From the NCBI GenBank assembly GCA_024277115.1, contig JAJRVW010000015.1:1-39222 (forward strand): a stretch of 39,222 bases of DNA. Reading direction: 5' to 3'. A program made the position numbers and the translations under genes. The notes under the pieces are model-generated. The model had not been told where the DNA came from and did no database searches. It saw only the letters and a list, made by a program, of their open reading frames with translations. Shown here piece after piece: positions 7,149 through 14,136 of this stretch. Positions within the stretch are counted from its first letter, which is position 1. The number at the start of each line of letters is the position of its first letter. The stretch comes from Calditrichota bacterium (GTDB lineage Bacteria; Calditrichota; Calditrichia; Calditrichales; J004).

Positions 7149-8888
7149 TTATAGTTCCGTCTGAACTTTCAATTCCTTGCGGTAAAGATCCAGCATGGTA
7201 GCCTTGGAAATTAAACCCATATATTTCTGGTTTTCCACTACGGGCAAACTCCATGAATTGGTCTGCTCAAATTTTTTCTGAATATCATTAAGACTGTCCC
7301 TTATTGAAATTGTTGTCAAATCGCTGTGCATAACTTCTTCAATTAAAATTGAATTGATCAGGGTGTGATCAAAAATAAAGTCCTTAATATCATTGAAATA
7401 AACCATGCCAAGAAGATAACCGTTTTCACGATCTACAACAGGAAAATAGTTACGATTGGATTTTTTTATTTTCGGGATCAACGCACTTAGCAACATATCC
7501 GGATAAACAAGGGTCAGGTCATTTTCCAATAACTCCCGTGGATTGATGTCCGCTAAAATTTTTCCATCGGTTCGTGGCCGGTGCAAATGCCCCTTTTGGA
7601 TTAACTCATACTGATAAATTGAATGCTGCTCAAATTGTTTTACAATTGCCGATGTTAAAAATGAAACGAGCAACAAAGGCAGGATTGCATCATAGCCGTT
7701 ACTAATTTCGATGATTAAAAACATGCCCGTTAGGGGTGCCTGCAAGGTGCCACTTAAAACACCCGCCATGCCCACCAGTGCAAAAAGACCGGCTTCGTTC
7801 ATCTCCAATTGAGGAAAAAGCGCACGGATCACAAGATAAAAGAACAATCCTGCCGAGCTGCCTATCACCAGCGATGGCGCAAAAACACCTCCCGCACCAC
7901 CCGCACCCAAAGTAAGCGATGTGGCAAAAATTTTCAGCACAATTATCAACAAAATAAATAGTATCCCGGAGGTAAAATGCCCGGTAATAATATCCTGGAC
8001 AAATTTGTAGCCCTCGCCTTTTATATATGGGATATTAAATGAGATGAGGCCGATAATCAGTCCGCCAAGAAAGGCTTTGAGTAAAATATTTTTTAGGTAT
8101 TTATCCAGATATTTTGAGCTGTTCCTAAGCACGCGGATAAACAAAACCGAGAAAAATGCACAAACAAGCGCAAGGAAAATTGACAAGAAAATATCATTCA
8201 AATTTACTTTGATCAGTTCATGGGAAAATTGAATTTGGTTGCCATTTAACAGCCGGCTTATCTCCGTGCCCGTAACCGAGGCGATTACAATTGGTAAAAG
8301 ATAGACGGGCGTCCATTCGCCAATAATCACTTCCATGGTAAAAATTATACCGGCAATAGGCGCATTAAAAATGGAAGCAATGGCAGCCGCTGCGCCGGAA
8401 CCGGCCACGGCAATTCTGATTTTTTCATTGGTTTTTAGAAAACGTGCAACATTAGAGCCCAATGCAGCGCCACTCACCACAATCGGCGCTTCCGGCCCGG
8501 CAGAGCCACCAAAAGAAATGGTGATAAGGCTGCCGATTAATTTGGAATAAGATGAGCGTAATTTTATGACCCCGCCTTTCAAACTAAGGCTATGGATCAC
8601 CTCCGGAAGGCCATGTCCGCCAAAATCTTTAATTACATATTTGAGTAGGACGACTGTGAGTAACAAACCAATGGCAGGAAGAATTATAGAAATAACCGGG
8701 TGCTCGACCTGGCTAAAATAATGATGAAAAAAACTCAGACCTTTCGTTAAACCAACGGCTGCAAGGCTACTTGTTACACCAACAAAAACACCAATAAACC
8801 CGAGTTTAAAACGTTCGTCCGAGTTGATAAGTATTTGCCGAAAACCAAACCATCTTTTTGCCAGCTTGCCCATTTTAGTGTGGCTCAT
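7149..8888 (-). CDS. CLC-family channel/antiporter with C-terminal CBS pair
   Basis: This protein of about 579 residues has a CLC domain (about residues 25-430), with GHGLPEV (91-97), GPEAP with Glu133 at the gating-glutamate position, and GGVFAPS. Two CBS domains follow at about 450-575. Unlike its neighbour it has no TrkA-C tail. The GREGP motif is replaced by GPEAP, which removes the usual Arg beside the gating Glu and marks a different CLC branch. The ATG at 8888 overlaps the end of the HTH-EIIA gene by 14 bp; an ATG at 8873, one base past that gene's stop, is also possible. Either way translation is coupled to the regulator. Confidence 0.9.
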   Translation of the reverse strand: MSHTKMGKLAKRWFGFRQILINSDERFKLGFIGVFVGVTSSLAAVGLTKGLSFFHHYFSQVEHPVISIILPAIGLLLTVVLLKYVIKDFGGHGLPEVIHSLSLKGGVIKLRSSYSKLIGSLITISFGGSAGPEAPIVVSGAALGSNVARFLKTNEKIRIAVAGSGAAAAIASIFNAPIAGIIFTMEVIIGEWTPVYLLPIVIASVTGTEISRLLNGNQIQFSHELIKVNLNDIFLSIFLALVCAFFSVLFIRVLRNSSKYLDKYLKNILLKAFLGGLIIGLISFNIPYIKGEGYKFVQDIITGHFTSGILFILLIIVLKIFATSLTLGAGGAGGVFAPSLVIGSSAGLFFYLVIRALFPQLEMNEAGLFALVGMAGVLSGTLQAPLTGMFLIIEISNGYDAILPLLLVSFLTSAIVKQFEQHSIYQYELIQKGHLHRPRTDGKILADINPRELLENDLTLVYPDMLLSALIPKIKKSNRNYFPVVDRENGYLLGMVYFNDIKDFIFDHTLINSILIEEVMHSDLTTISIRDSLNDIQKKFEQTNSWSLPVVENQKYMGLISKATMLDLYRKELKVQTEL

Positions 8889-9564
8889 TCTCAACAACCT
8901 TTATCTGTTCAATCAGATTTCCGTCTCTATTTCGATCAGCTAGTAACTGTAATATTTTATTTTGCTGCAAGATATAGCTAAGCTTTGCAAGCATTTTAAG
9001 ATGTTCCTTTACATTTGTTGTAAAAATCATAAACAATACAGAAACCGGATTTTTATCAACTGCGTTAAAAGGAATAGGCTCCTTTAAAAATATTACGGGA
9101 ATATGGGCCGAATCCAGATTTAGATGCAGACGACTGCGTGTGTGCGGGATGGCGATACCATTTCCAATCCCTGTAGATGCCAGTTCTTCGCGGTTGATTA
9201 ATTCGTTTAAAATTAATTTTTTATCCTCATTTTCCAAGAAGGAAAACTGACTTAATGAGTTTTCGAACGCAGAATAAGTATCGTGTGCATCGATCTGAAC
9301 ATAAATTCCACCTTTTTCAACCGCACTTGTCAGGGAAAATAAACTTTGGGGATTGTTTGCTTGTGCGCTTTGATTTTGTTTTATATCCAAATCGTGCGCC
9401 TTGGCCCAATTTAGAATTTCACTTTTCTTTAAAACGGTTTTTTTGCCTAAAGTTTTTGTAGGGATTTTACCTTGATGGATCCACCTCTGAACGGTCACTT
9501 CCGGCAATCCCAAAAGTCTTGCTACTTCCTTTTGGGATAGGTACATCCCAGCCTTATCTGTCAT
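8875..9564 (-). CDS. HTH-PTS EIIA(Ntr) fusion regulator
   Basis: This 229-residue protein has two parts. Residues 8-58 form an excisionase/MerR-type helix-turn-helix (EVARLLGLPEVTVQRWIHQG). Residues 75-225 form a PTS EIIA type-2 domain with the phospho-acceptor His141 in GIAIPHTRSR. The HTH would bind DNA while the EIIA domain is phosphorylated from NPr/EI^Ntr, or is read allosterically. It is the first gene of a unit with the CLC gene that overlaps it by 14 bp. In enterobacteria, EIIA(Ntr) controls K+ transport through TrkA and KdpD. By analogy this protein may tie the anion transporter to PTS(Ntr) status, but that is inference. Confidence 0.85.
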   Translation of the reverse strand: MTDKAGMYLSQKEVARLLGLPEVTVQRWIHQGKIPTKTLGKKTVLKKSEILNWAKAHDLDIKQNQSAQANNPQSLFSLTSAVEKGGIYVQIDAHDTYSAFENSLSQFSFLENEDKKLILNELINREELASTGIGNGIAIPHTRSRLHLNLDSAHIPVIFLKEPIPFNAVDKNPVSVLFMIFTTNVKEHLKMLAKLSYILQQNKILQLLADRNRDGNLIEQIKVVENEPH

Positions 9565-9741
9565 TTTCTTTAGTCTTTTTCTTGATTTAATTTTAGCCGC
9601 AAAGATACGGGATAATCCGCTTTATTCCAATAAAAGGAAATCTAATTTTTAAGTAGAATTATCACCCGCCACAATAAATTAATAACGCCTCAAAATTATC
9701 GCTTCATAAAAAAAAATCCCTACCTTCATATAGGAAAAAAT

Positions 9742-9888
9742 ATGCCAAAATTCGATGGGTTCAGCATAACATCATCAACCAGTACAAGCTCGCACATTGG
9801 ACAAATTATCGGCAGAAAATCATTTAAAATCAATGAATTTTACACTCAAAACAAAATTACAATCGTCAAATACTCATCTTTAAAATAG
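9742..9888 (+). CDS. Possible 48-residue small protein
   Basis: A short ORF beginning MPKFDGFSIT has AGGA 7 bp before its ATG and is rich in Ser, Thr and Lys. It has no membrane helix and no recognisable motif. It lies between divergent genes in an otherwise empty 442-bp gap. It may be chance, since the region is AT-rich and 48 codons is not significant. Confidence 0.2.
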   Translation: MPKFDGFSITSSTSTSSHIGQIIGRKSFKINEFYTQNKITIVKYSSLK

Positions 9889-9935
9889 CCGGGATTAGAG
9901 TCAAATAAACCCAGTGATTTTTATGGATTATCGCA

Positions 9936-9999
9936 TTCTTTTTTTTGTATATTGCCACATACTATAATTAAAAATCAATCATTTAAAACTTTAGGAGAT
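9936..9999 (+). promoter_or_regulatory. Probable promoter and RBS of the isocitrate/isopropylmalate dehydrogenase gene
   Basis: An exact TATAAT lies at 9963-9968, preceded by a T-rich stretch (TTTTTTTTG, around 9939-9947) at about -35 distance. TTAGGAG at 9991-9997 is a good ribosome-binding site 9 bp before the ATG at 10007. The 442-bp gap holds nothing else convincing apart from a doubtful 48-codon ORF. Confidence 0.5.
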
Positions 10000-10006
10000 T
10001 TTATAA

Positions 10007-11125
10007 ATGGCAAAATATAAGATTGCCTGGTTACCGGGCGATGGCGTTGGAAACGATGTTATGGAAGCAACACGGATTGTTCTCGATAGACATAGCTTTG
10101 ATGCTGAATACATACATGGCGATATTGGCTGGGAATTTTGGAAACATGAAGGCGAACCGCTTCCAAAGCGTACAGTAGAAATGATGAAAGGGACGGATTG
10201 TGCCCTTTTTGGCGCGATTACATCCATGCCAAAGGAAGAAGCCCAGGAAGTGTTGGACGACAACCTGAAGGACAAAGGGCTTGTCTATTTTTCCCCAATT
10301 GTACGCTTGCGTCAGGAGTTTAACCTGCATACTAACCTACGCCCCTGCAAAGCCTATCCCGGCAACCCGTTAAACTTAAAAGAAGGGATCGACCTTGTTG
10401 TATTCCGAGAAAACACAGAAGGGATGTACGGCGGCGTGGAGTTTCACCCAATCCCGCAAGAGGTGTTTGACGTGCTAGATAAAAATCATCCCAAAATGAA
10501 AAAATTTGCCGAATATGGTCTCGAAAACCTTGCACTATCTACACGGATTATGAGCCGTCAGAAATGCCGAAATATTGTGACTGGCGCTTTTGAATATGCC
10601 AAAAAATATGGCTATAAATCTGTGACCGTTGTAGACAAACCGAATGTACTACGTGAGACCGGCGGGCTTATGGTGCGTACTGCGCGTGAAGTGGCCAAGA
10701 ACTACCCGGGTATTGAATTATGGGAAACCAACATTGATGCACAGGCCATGTGGCTTGTTAAAAACCCAATGGATTATGGCGTGATGGTTGCGGAAAATAT
10801 GTTTGGCGATATTTTGTCGGATCTTGCGGCACAGTTAGTTGGCGGCCTTGGTTTTGCATCCAGCGGTAATATGGGCGATGATTATGCGGTCTTTGAACCA
10901 ACCCATGGCTCCGCGCCAAAATATCACGGCAAATACAAAGTAAACCCAATGGCTATGTTTTTAACAGCTAAACTAATGTTGGACTGGTTGGGTGAAAAAG
11001 AAATGGCCGTGCGCCTTGAAAATGCCATCGCTAAAGTTATAAAAGAAGGCAATGCCAAAACTTATGATATGGGGGGAAATACAACAACGCTTGAAATGGC
11101 AGAGGCCGTAGCAACGGAGCTGTAA
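10007..11125 (+). CDS. Isocitrate/isopropylmalate dehydrogenase family protein, NAD-type
   Basis: This 372-residue enzyme of the beta-decarboxylating dehydrogenase family shows the N-terminal [11 protein letters not shown], the substrate-loop arginines in [28 protein letters not shown], the metal-binding [19 protein letters not shown] and the cofactor loop [14 protein letters not shown]. The length matches NAD-dependent isocitrate, homoisocitrate or 3-isopropylmalate dehydrogenases (about 330-380). The ENTEG motif is shared by isocitrate, tartrate and homoisocitrate enzymes, so the substrate is not settled. It starts a plus-strand run with an HMG-CoA lyase and a CoA-transferase rather than leu genes, which makes a leucine-biosynthetic role less likely. 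Confidence 0.85.
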   Translation: MAKYKIAWLPGDGVGNDVMEATRIVLDRHSFDAEYIHGDIGWEFWKHEGEPLPKRTVEMMKGTDCALFGAITSMPKEEAQEVLDDNLKDKGLVYFSPIVRLRQEFNLHTNLRPCKAYPGNPLNLKEGIDLVVFRENTEGMYGGVEFHPIPQEVFDVLDKNHPKMKKFAEYGLENLALSTRIMSRQKCRNIVTGAFEYAKKYGYKSVTVVDKPNVLRETGGLMVRTAREVAKNYPGIELWETNIDAQAMWLVKNPMDYGVMVAENMFGDILSDLAAQLVGGLGFASSGNMGDDYAVFEPTHGSAPKYHGKYKVNPMAMFLTAKLMLDWLGEKEMAVRLENAIAKVIKEGNAKTYDMGGNTTTLEMAEAVATEL

Positions 11126-11144
11126 GAAATTCGATCAAAATAAA

Positions 11145-11212
11145 TGTCATTCTGTAAGAAACCGTTTGCGGAAAAGAATATGCTGTTTTAAAAAGATTTC
11201 TACGGAATGACA
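11145..11212. repeat. TGTCATTC inverted repeat / possible terminator
   Basis: TGTCATTCTGTAAGAAA at 11145-11161 pairs imperfectly with TTTCTACGGAATGACA at 11197-11212. It sits just after the dehydrogenase stop. The outer TGTCATTC / GAATGACA arms also bound the hairpin at 16784-16863, which suggests a dispersed MITE- or REP-like family. It could terminate the upstream transcript, although no T-run follows. Confidence 0.5.
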
Positions 11213-11241
11213 ATTATATTCAGAAAGGAAATCAGGAAAAT

Positions 11242-11616
11242 ATGTCATTTTGTACAGCAATTTCATGCATGGACGGTCGTACCCAATTACCAGTAATTTT
11301 ATATCTGCAAAAATATTTCAATGCAAAATATGTAGATATGATTACTGAGGCCGGCCCCAACCTTATCCTGGCAGAACGCAATAATATGTCGGGTGTACGC
11401 TCTATCATCAAACGTATCGATATTTCTGTTCATATCCATCAATCCAAGGGCATTGCCATTGTAGGCCATTATGATTGCGCGCGAAACCCAGCCAAAGAAT
11501 CGAAACAACGCGAACATACGATTGAGGCCATAAAATTTATTAAACAAAATTATGATAAAATTGAAATTATCGGTTTATGGGTGGACGCAGACTGGAATGT
11601 GAATTTAATTAAATAA
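11242..11616 (+). CDS. Short beta-carbonic-anhydrase-like protein
   Basis: This 124-residue protein has the two zinc-ligand motifs of beta-carbonic anhydrases: CMDGR (Cys9, Asp11, Arg13) and GHYDCA (His76, Cys79). These supply the two Cys and one His ligands plus the Asp/Arg dyad. It is much shorter than typical enzymes (about 180-220). The loss falls in the connecting and C-terminal helices. A good AGGAAAAT site precedes the ATG. It may be a minimal CO2/HCO3- enzyme or a zinc protein of the same fold with another role. The fold is confident; activity is not. Confidence 0.7.
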   Translation: MSFCTAISCMDGRTQLPVILYLQKYFNAKYVDMITEAGPNLILAERNNMSGVRSIIKRIDISVHIHQSKGIAIVGHYDCARNPAKESKQREHTIEAIKFIKQNYDKIEIIGLWVDADWNVNLIK

Positions 11617-11630
11617 TATTTTCTTAAAAT

Positions 11631-12563
11631 ATGAGTAAAATCATGAAAGCTATAAAAATCCATGAAGTCGGCTTAAGGGACGGGCTTCAGATGGAAGAAC
11701 AGGTAATTCCTACCAAAACCAAAATAAAATGGGCGCATCAACTTATTGAAGCAGGATTGAATATTATCCAGCTGGGTTCTTTTGTGCACCCCAAATATGT
11801 GCCGCAAATGGCCGATACGGACGAGCTGTTTAAATATTTTGCAACAGATGCGGATAAACCCTGGACAAACCTTCTATCCGGGCTTGTATTAAATGAACGC
11901 GGCCTGGACCGGGCTTTAGAGTGCGGCGTGGAAATGATTTGTACGGGTGTTTCGGCCAGTGAGACCCATAGCCGGAAAAATACACGAATGTCGGTTGACG
12001 AAGCTTTGGGACGTGTTTTAAAAATTGCCGGAGATGCCCAGGCGGCCAATAAAGTCGTGCAACTTTCCGTGCAATCTGCCTTTGGCTGCGGCTACGAAGG
12101 TCAAATTGCCGAGGAACAAGTCCTGAGAATTATTGGCAAATACCTTGATGCCGGCTTTAATAATTTCAGCCTGGCAGATACGGCCGGGCATGCTGATCCC
12201 AACCAGGTTAAACGCCTCTTTGAAAAAGTTTTTAAGCTGGACAGCAACCTGCAACTTACAGCCCATTTCCATAATACCTACGCTATGGCGCTGGCTAATT
12301 GCGTGGCTGCCGTCGAATCGGGCGTGCAAACGCTGGAATCCTCTTTTGCTGGATTAGGCGGTTGCCCATTCACATCGGTAGCGGGTGGAAATGTGTGTAC
12401 GGAGGATTTGGTGCATATGCTACACCGAATGGGTTATAAAATTGATATTGATCTGGATTTAATAATCACTACGGCCCGCGAAGCCAGCACGATGTTAAAC
12501 AAAGAACTACCGGGCATGATCTACAAATCGGGGAGTATTGAGAAACAAATGGATAATGGATAA
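11631..12563 (+). CDS. Hydroxymethylglutaryl-CoA lyase
   Basis: This 310-residue HMGL-like TIM-barrel enzyme cleaves 3-hydroxy-3-methylglutaryl-CoA to acetoacetate and acetyl-CoA, the last step of leucine breakdown. Visible features are EVGLRDGLQ with Arg16/Asp17, GSFVHPKYVPQMAD, the metal ligands in AHFHNTY (His212, His214) and the glycine-rich loop GLGGCPFTS with catalytic-type Cys245. EVGLRDG replaces the usual EVGPRDG. A second ATG at 11643 is possible and neither start has a clear ribosome-binding site. A class III CoA-transferase gene lies about 300 bp downstream, which fits acyl-CoA degradation. A related 3-hydroxyacyl-CoA lyase activity cannot be excluded. Confidence 0.87.
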   Translation: MSKIMKAIKIHEVGLRDGLQMEEQVIPTKTKIKWAHQLIEAGLNIIQLGSFVHPKYVPQMADTDELFKYFATDADKPWTNLLSGLVLNERGLDRALECGVEMICTGVSASETHSRKNTRMSVDEALGRVLKIAGDAQAANKVVQLSVQSAFGCGYEGQIAEEQVLRIIGKYLDAGFNNFSLADTAGHADPNQVKRLFEKVFKLDSNLQLTAHFHNTYAMALANCVAAVESGVQTLESSFAGLGGCPFTSVAGGNVCTEDLVHMLHRMGYKIDIDLDLIITTAREASTMLNKELPGMIYKSGSIEKQMDNG

Positions 12564-12820
12564 TAACATTATTTTGGACAAAAGTTTTAATTTAGCTGTC
12601 CGGATTGTTAATCTCTATAGGTTTCTTATAAGTGATAAAAAATAATTTGTTCTATCTAAGCAGATATTGCGGTGTGGGACAGCAATCGGAGCCATGGTAA
12701 GAGAAGCCCAACACGCAGAGAGTAAAGCAGATTTTATTCATAAACTATCTATTTCTCTTAAAGAAGCCAACGAAGCAGAAATACTGGTTATTATTATTAA
12801 ATAAAACAGAGCAAAAGTAA
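12556..12820 (+). pseudogene. Decayed four-helix-bundle protein (23S rRNA IVS-type) pseudogene
   Basis: Read in one frame from the ATG at 12556, the region encodes the family's LDKSFNLAVRIVNLYRFL. An in-frame TAA (12643-12645) then stands where the family has Glu in KKEFVLSKQ. Reading continues in the same frame through FVLSKQILRCGTAIGA, VREAQHAESKADFIHKLS and LKEANEAE. After GAA at 12778-12780, shifting one base restores the expected EYWLLLLNKTE. So there is one nonsense and one frameshift lesion, and the C-terminal helix is missing. Four-helix-bundle proteins of this kind were first found in 23S rRNA intervening sequences; relatives serve diversity-generating retroelements. The 5' end overlaps the HMG-CoA lyase stop by 8 bp. 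Confidence 0.85.
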
Positions 12821-12879
12821 TTTAATTAAACCGGGTTAATTATCAATTTTCAACTCTCAATTGTCAATTAGGATTTACC

Positions 12880-14073
12880 ATGAAGCTACTCCAAAATATC
12901 AAAGTATTAGATTTAACCAATGTGCTCTCGGGGCCGTTTGCCACGCTGCATTTGGCATTGGCTGGTGCGGAAGTGATTAAAGTTGAAAACCCAAAAGGTG
13001 GTGACCTTGCCCGTAAGCTAGGTAATGTACCGGAGTTCAACCAAAAATTAATGGGCACCAGCTTTTTGGCACAGAACGCCAATAAGAAATCACTGACCCT
13101 AAACCTTAAAGCTGATGAAGGGAAAGAAATTTTCCGTAAGCTTGTAAAAGAAGCTGATGTTGTGATTGAAAATTTTCGTCCTGGCGTAATGAAGCGTCTT
13201 GGCCTGAGCTATGACGACCTTACCGAAATAAACCCCAAAATTATTTATTGCGCCATTTCAGGCTTTGGCCAGGAAGGCCCCGATTCACAAAAGCCCGCTT
13301 ATGACCAGATTATGCAAGGCTTAAGCGGCGTCATGTCCATTAATGGCGATGAAACTTTAAACCCATTGCGTGCCGGATTCCCTTTGTGCGACACCGTAGC
13401 CGGGTTAAATGCTGCCTTTGCCGTCATGTCTGCCCTGTTCCATCGTGAACGCAGCGGCGAAGGACAATTTATCGATGTGGCTTTGCTGGATTCAGTCATG
13501 CCTCTTATGGGCTGGGTAGCTGCCAACTGGCTGATCGGGGGGAAAGAGCCAACCTTAATGGGCAATGATAATTTTACAGCTGCCCCCTCCGGTACCTTTC
13601 TCACCAAAGACGGTTATATCAATATCGCTGCTAATAAGCAAGAGCAGTGGCATAGTGTCTGCGATGTGCTTGGCGTACCGGAATTAAAAGCGGATCCCCG
13701 TTTTGAAGAGCGCGATACACGTAAAAAGAATCGTAAGGCATTAACGCCCCTTTTGGAAGAAAAGCTTAAACAGGAAAATACCGATCATTGGGTGACGGTA
13801 CTTAACAAATCCGGCGTGCCTTCGGGGGCAATCCTCTCCATGCAGGATGCGCTTGTTGCCGACCAGATAAAATTCCGTGAAACCTTGTCAACCATCAAGG
13901 ATGACGATATTGGCGATTTACAATTGTTCAACCTCACCGCTAAATTCAGCAAAACGCCAGGCAAGATTGAATCGCCCCCACCGCATTTATCGGCACATAC
14001 TAATGAGATTTTGGAAAGATTGGGCTATACGGAAGAAGCCATTTCCAATCTAAAAAATGACGGTGTGATTTAA
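12880..14073 (+). CDS. Class III (CaiB/BaiF) CoA-transferase
   Basis: This 397-residue family III CoA-transferase moves CoA between carboxylic acids. Signature segments are VLDLTNVLSGPFAT, AEVIKVENPKGGD, NKKSLTLNLK, FRPGVMKRLGLSYDDL, ISGFGQEGP and the catalytic aspartate Asp171 in GFPLCDTVAG. FIDVALLDS follows. The length is typical (about 390-430). It lies about 60 bp downstream of the decayed four-helix-bundle pseudogene and after the HMG-CoA lyase. Together they suggest an organic-acid or branched-chain catabolic unit, although the acyl donor and acceptor cannot be read from sequence. Confidence 0.9.
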   Translation: MKLLQNIKVLDLTNVLSGPFATLHLALAGAEVIKVENPKGGDLARKLGNVPEFNQKLMGTSFLAQNANKKSLTLNLKADEGKEIFRKLVKEADVVIENFRPGVMKRLGLSYDDLTEINPKIIYCAISGFGQEGPDSQKPAYDQIMQGLSGVMSINGDETLNPLRAGFPLCDTVAGLNAAFAVMSALFHRERSGEGQFIDVALLDSVMPLMGWVAANWLIGGKEPTLMGNDNFTAAPSGTFLTKDGYINIAANKQEQWHSVCDVLGVPELKADPRFEERDTRKKNRKALTPLLEEKLKQENTDHWVTVLNKSGVPSGAILSMQDALVADQIKFRETLSTIKDDDIGDLQLFNLTAKFSKTPGKIESPPPHLSAHTNEILERLGYTEEAISNLKNDGVI

Positions 14074-14108
14074 ATATTATTTGGTAATGATGTTTTCTTA
14101 AATCAGAA

Positions 14109-14124
14109 ACGCGATAAATCGCGT
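14109..14124. terminator. ACGCGAT-AA-ATCGCGT hairpin in a convergent gap
   Basis: A perfect 7-bp stem with a two-base loop is flanked by AGAA and CTCTAC. It lies in the 63-bp space between the CoA-transferase (plus) and the gluzincin peptidase (minus). The wording (AACGCGAT...ATCGCGTCTCTAC) resembles a repeat found between genes in many bacteria, so it may be a mobile hairpin used as a bidirectional terminator. Confidence 0.5.
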
Positions 14125-14136
14125 CTCTACTAAAAA

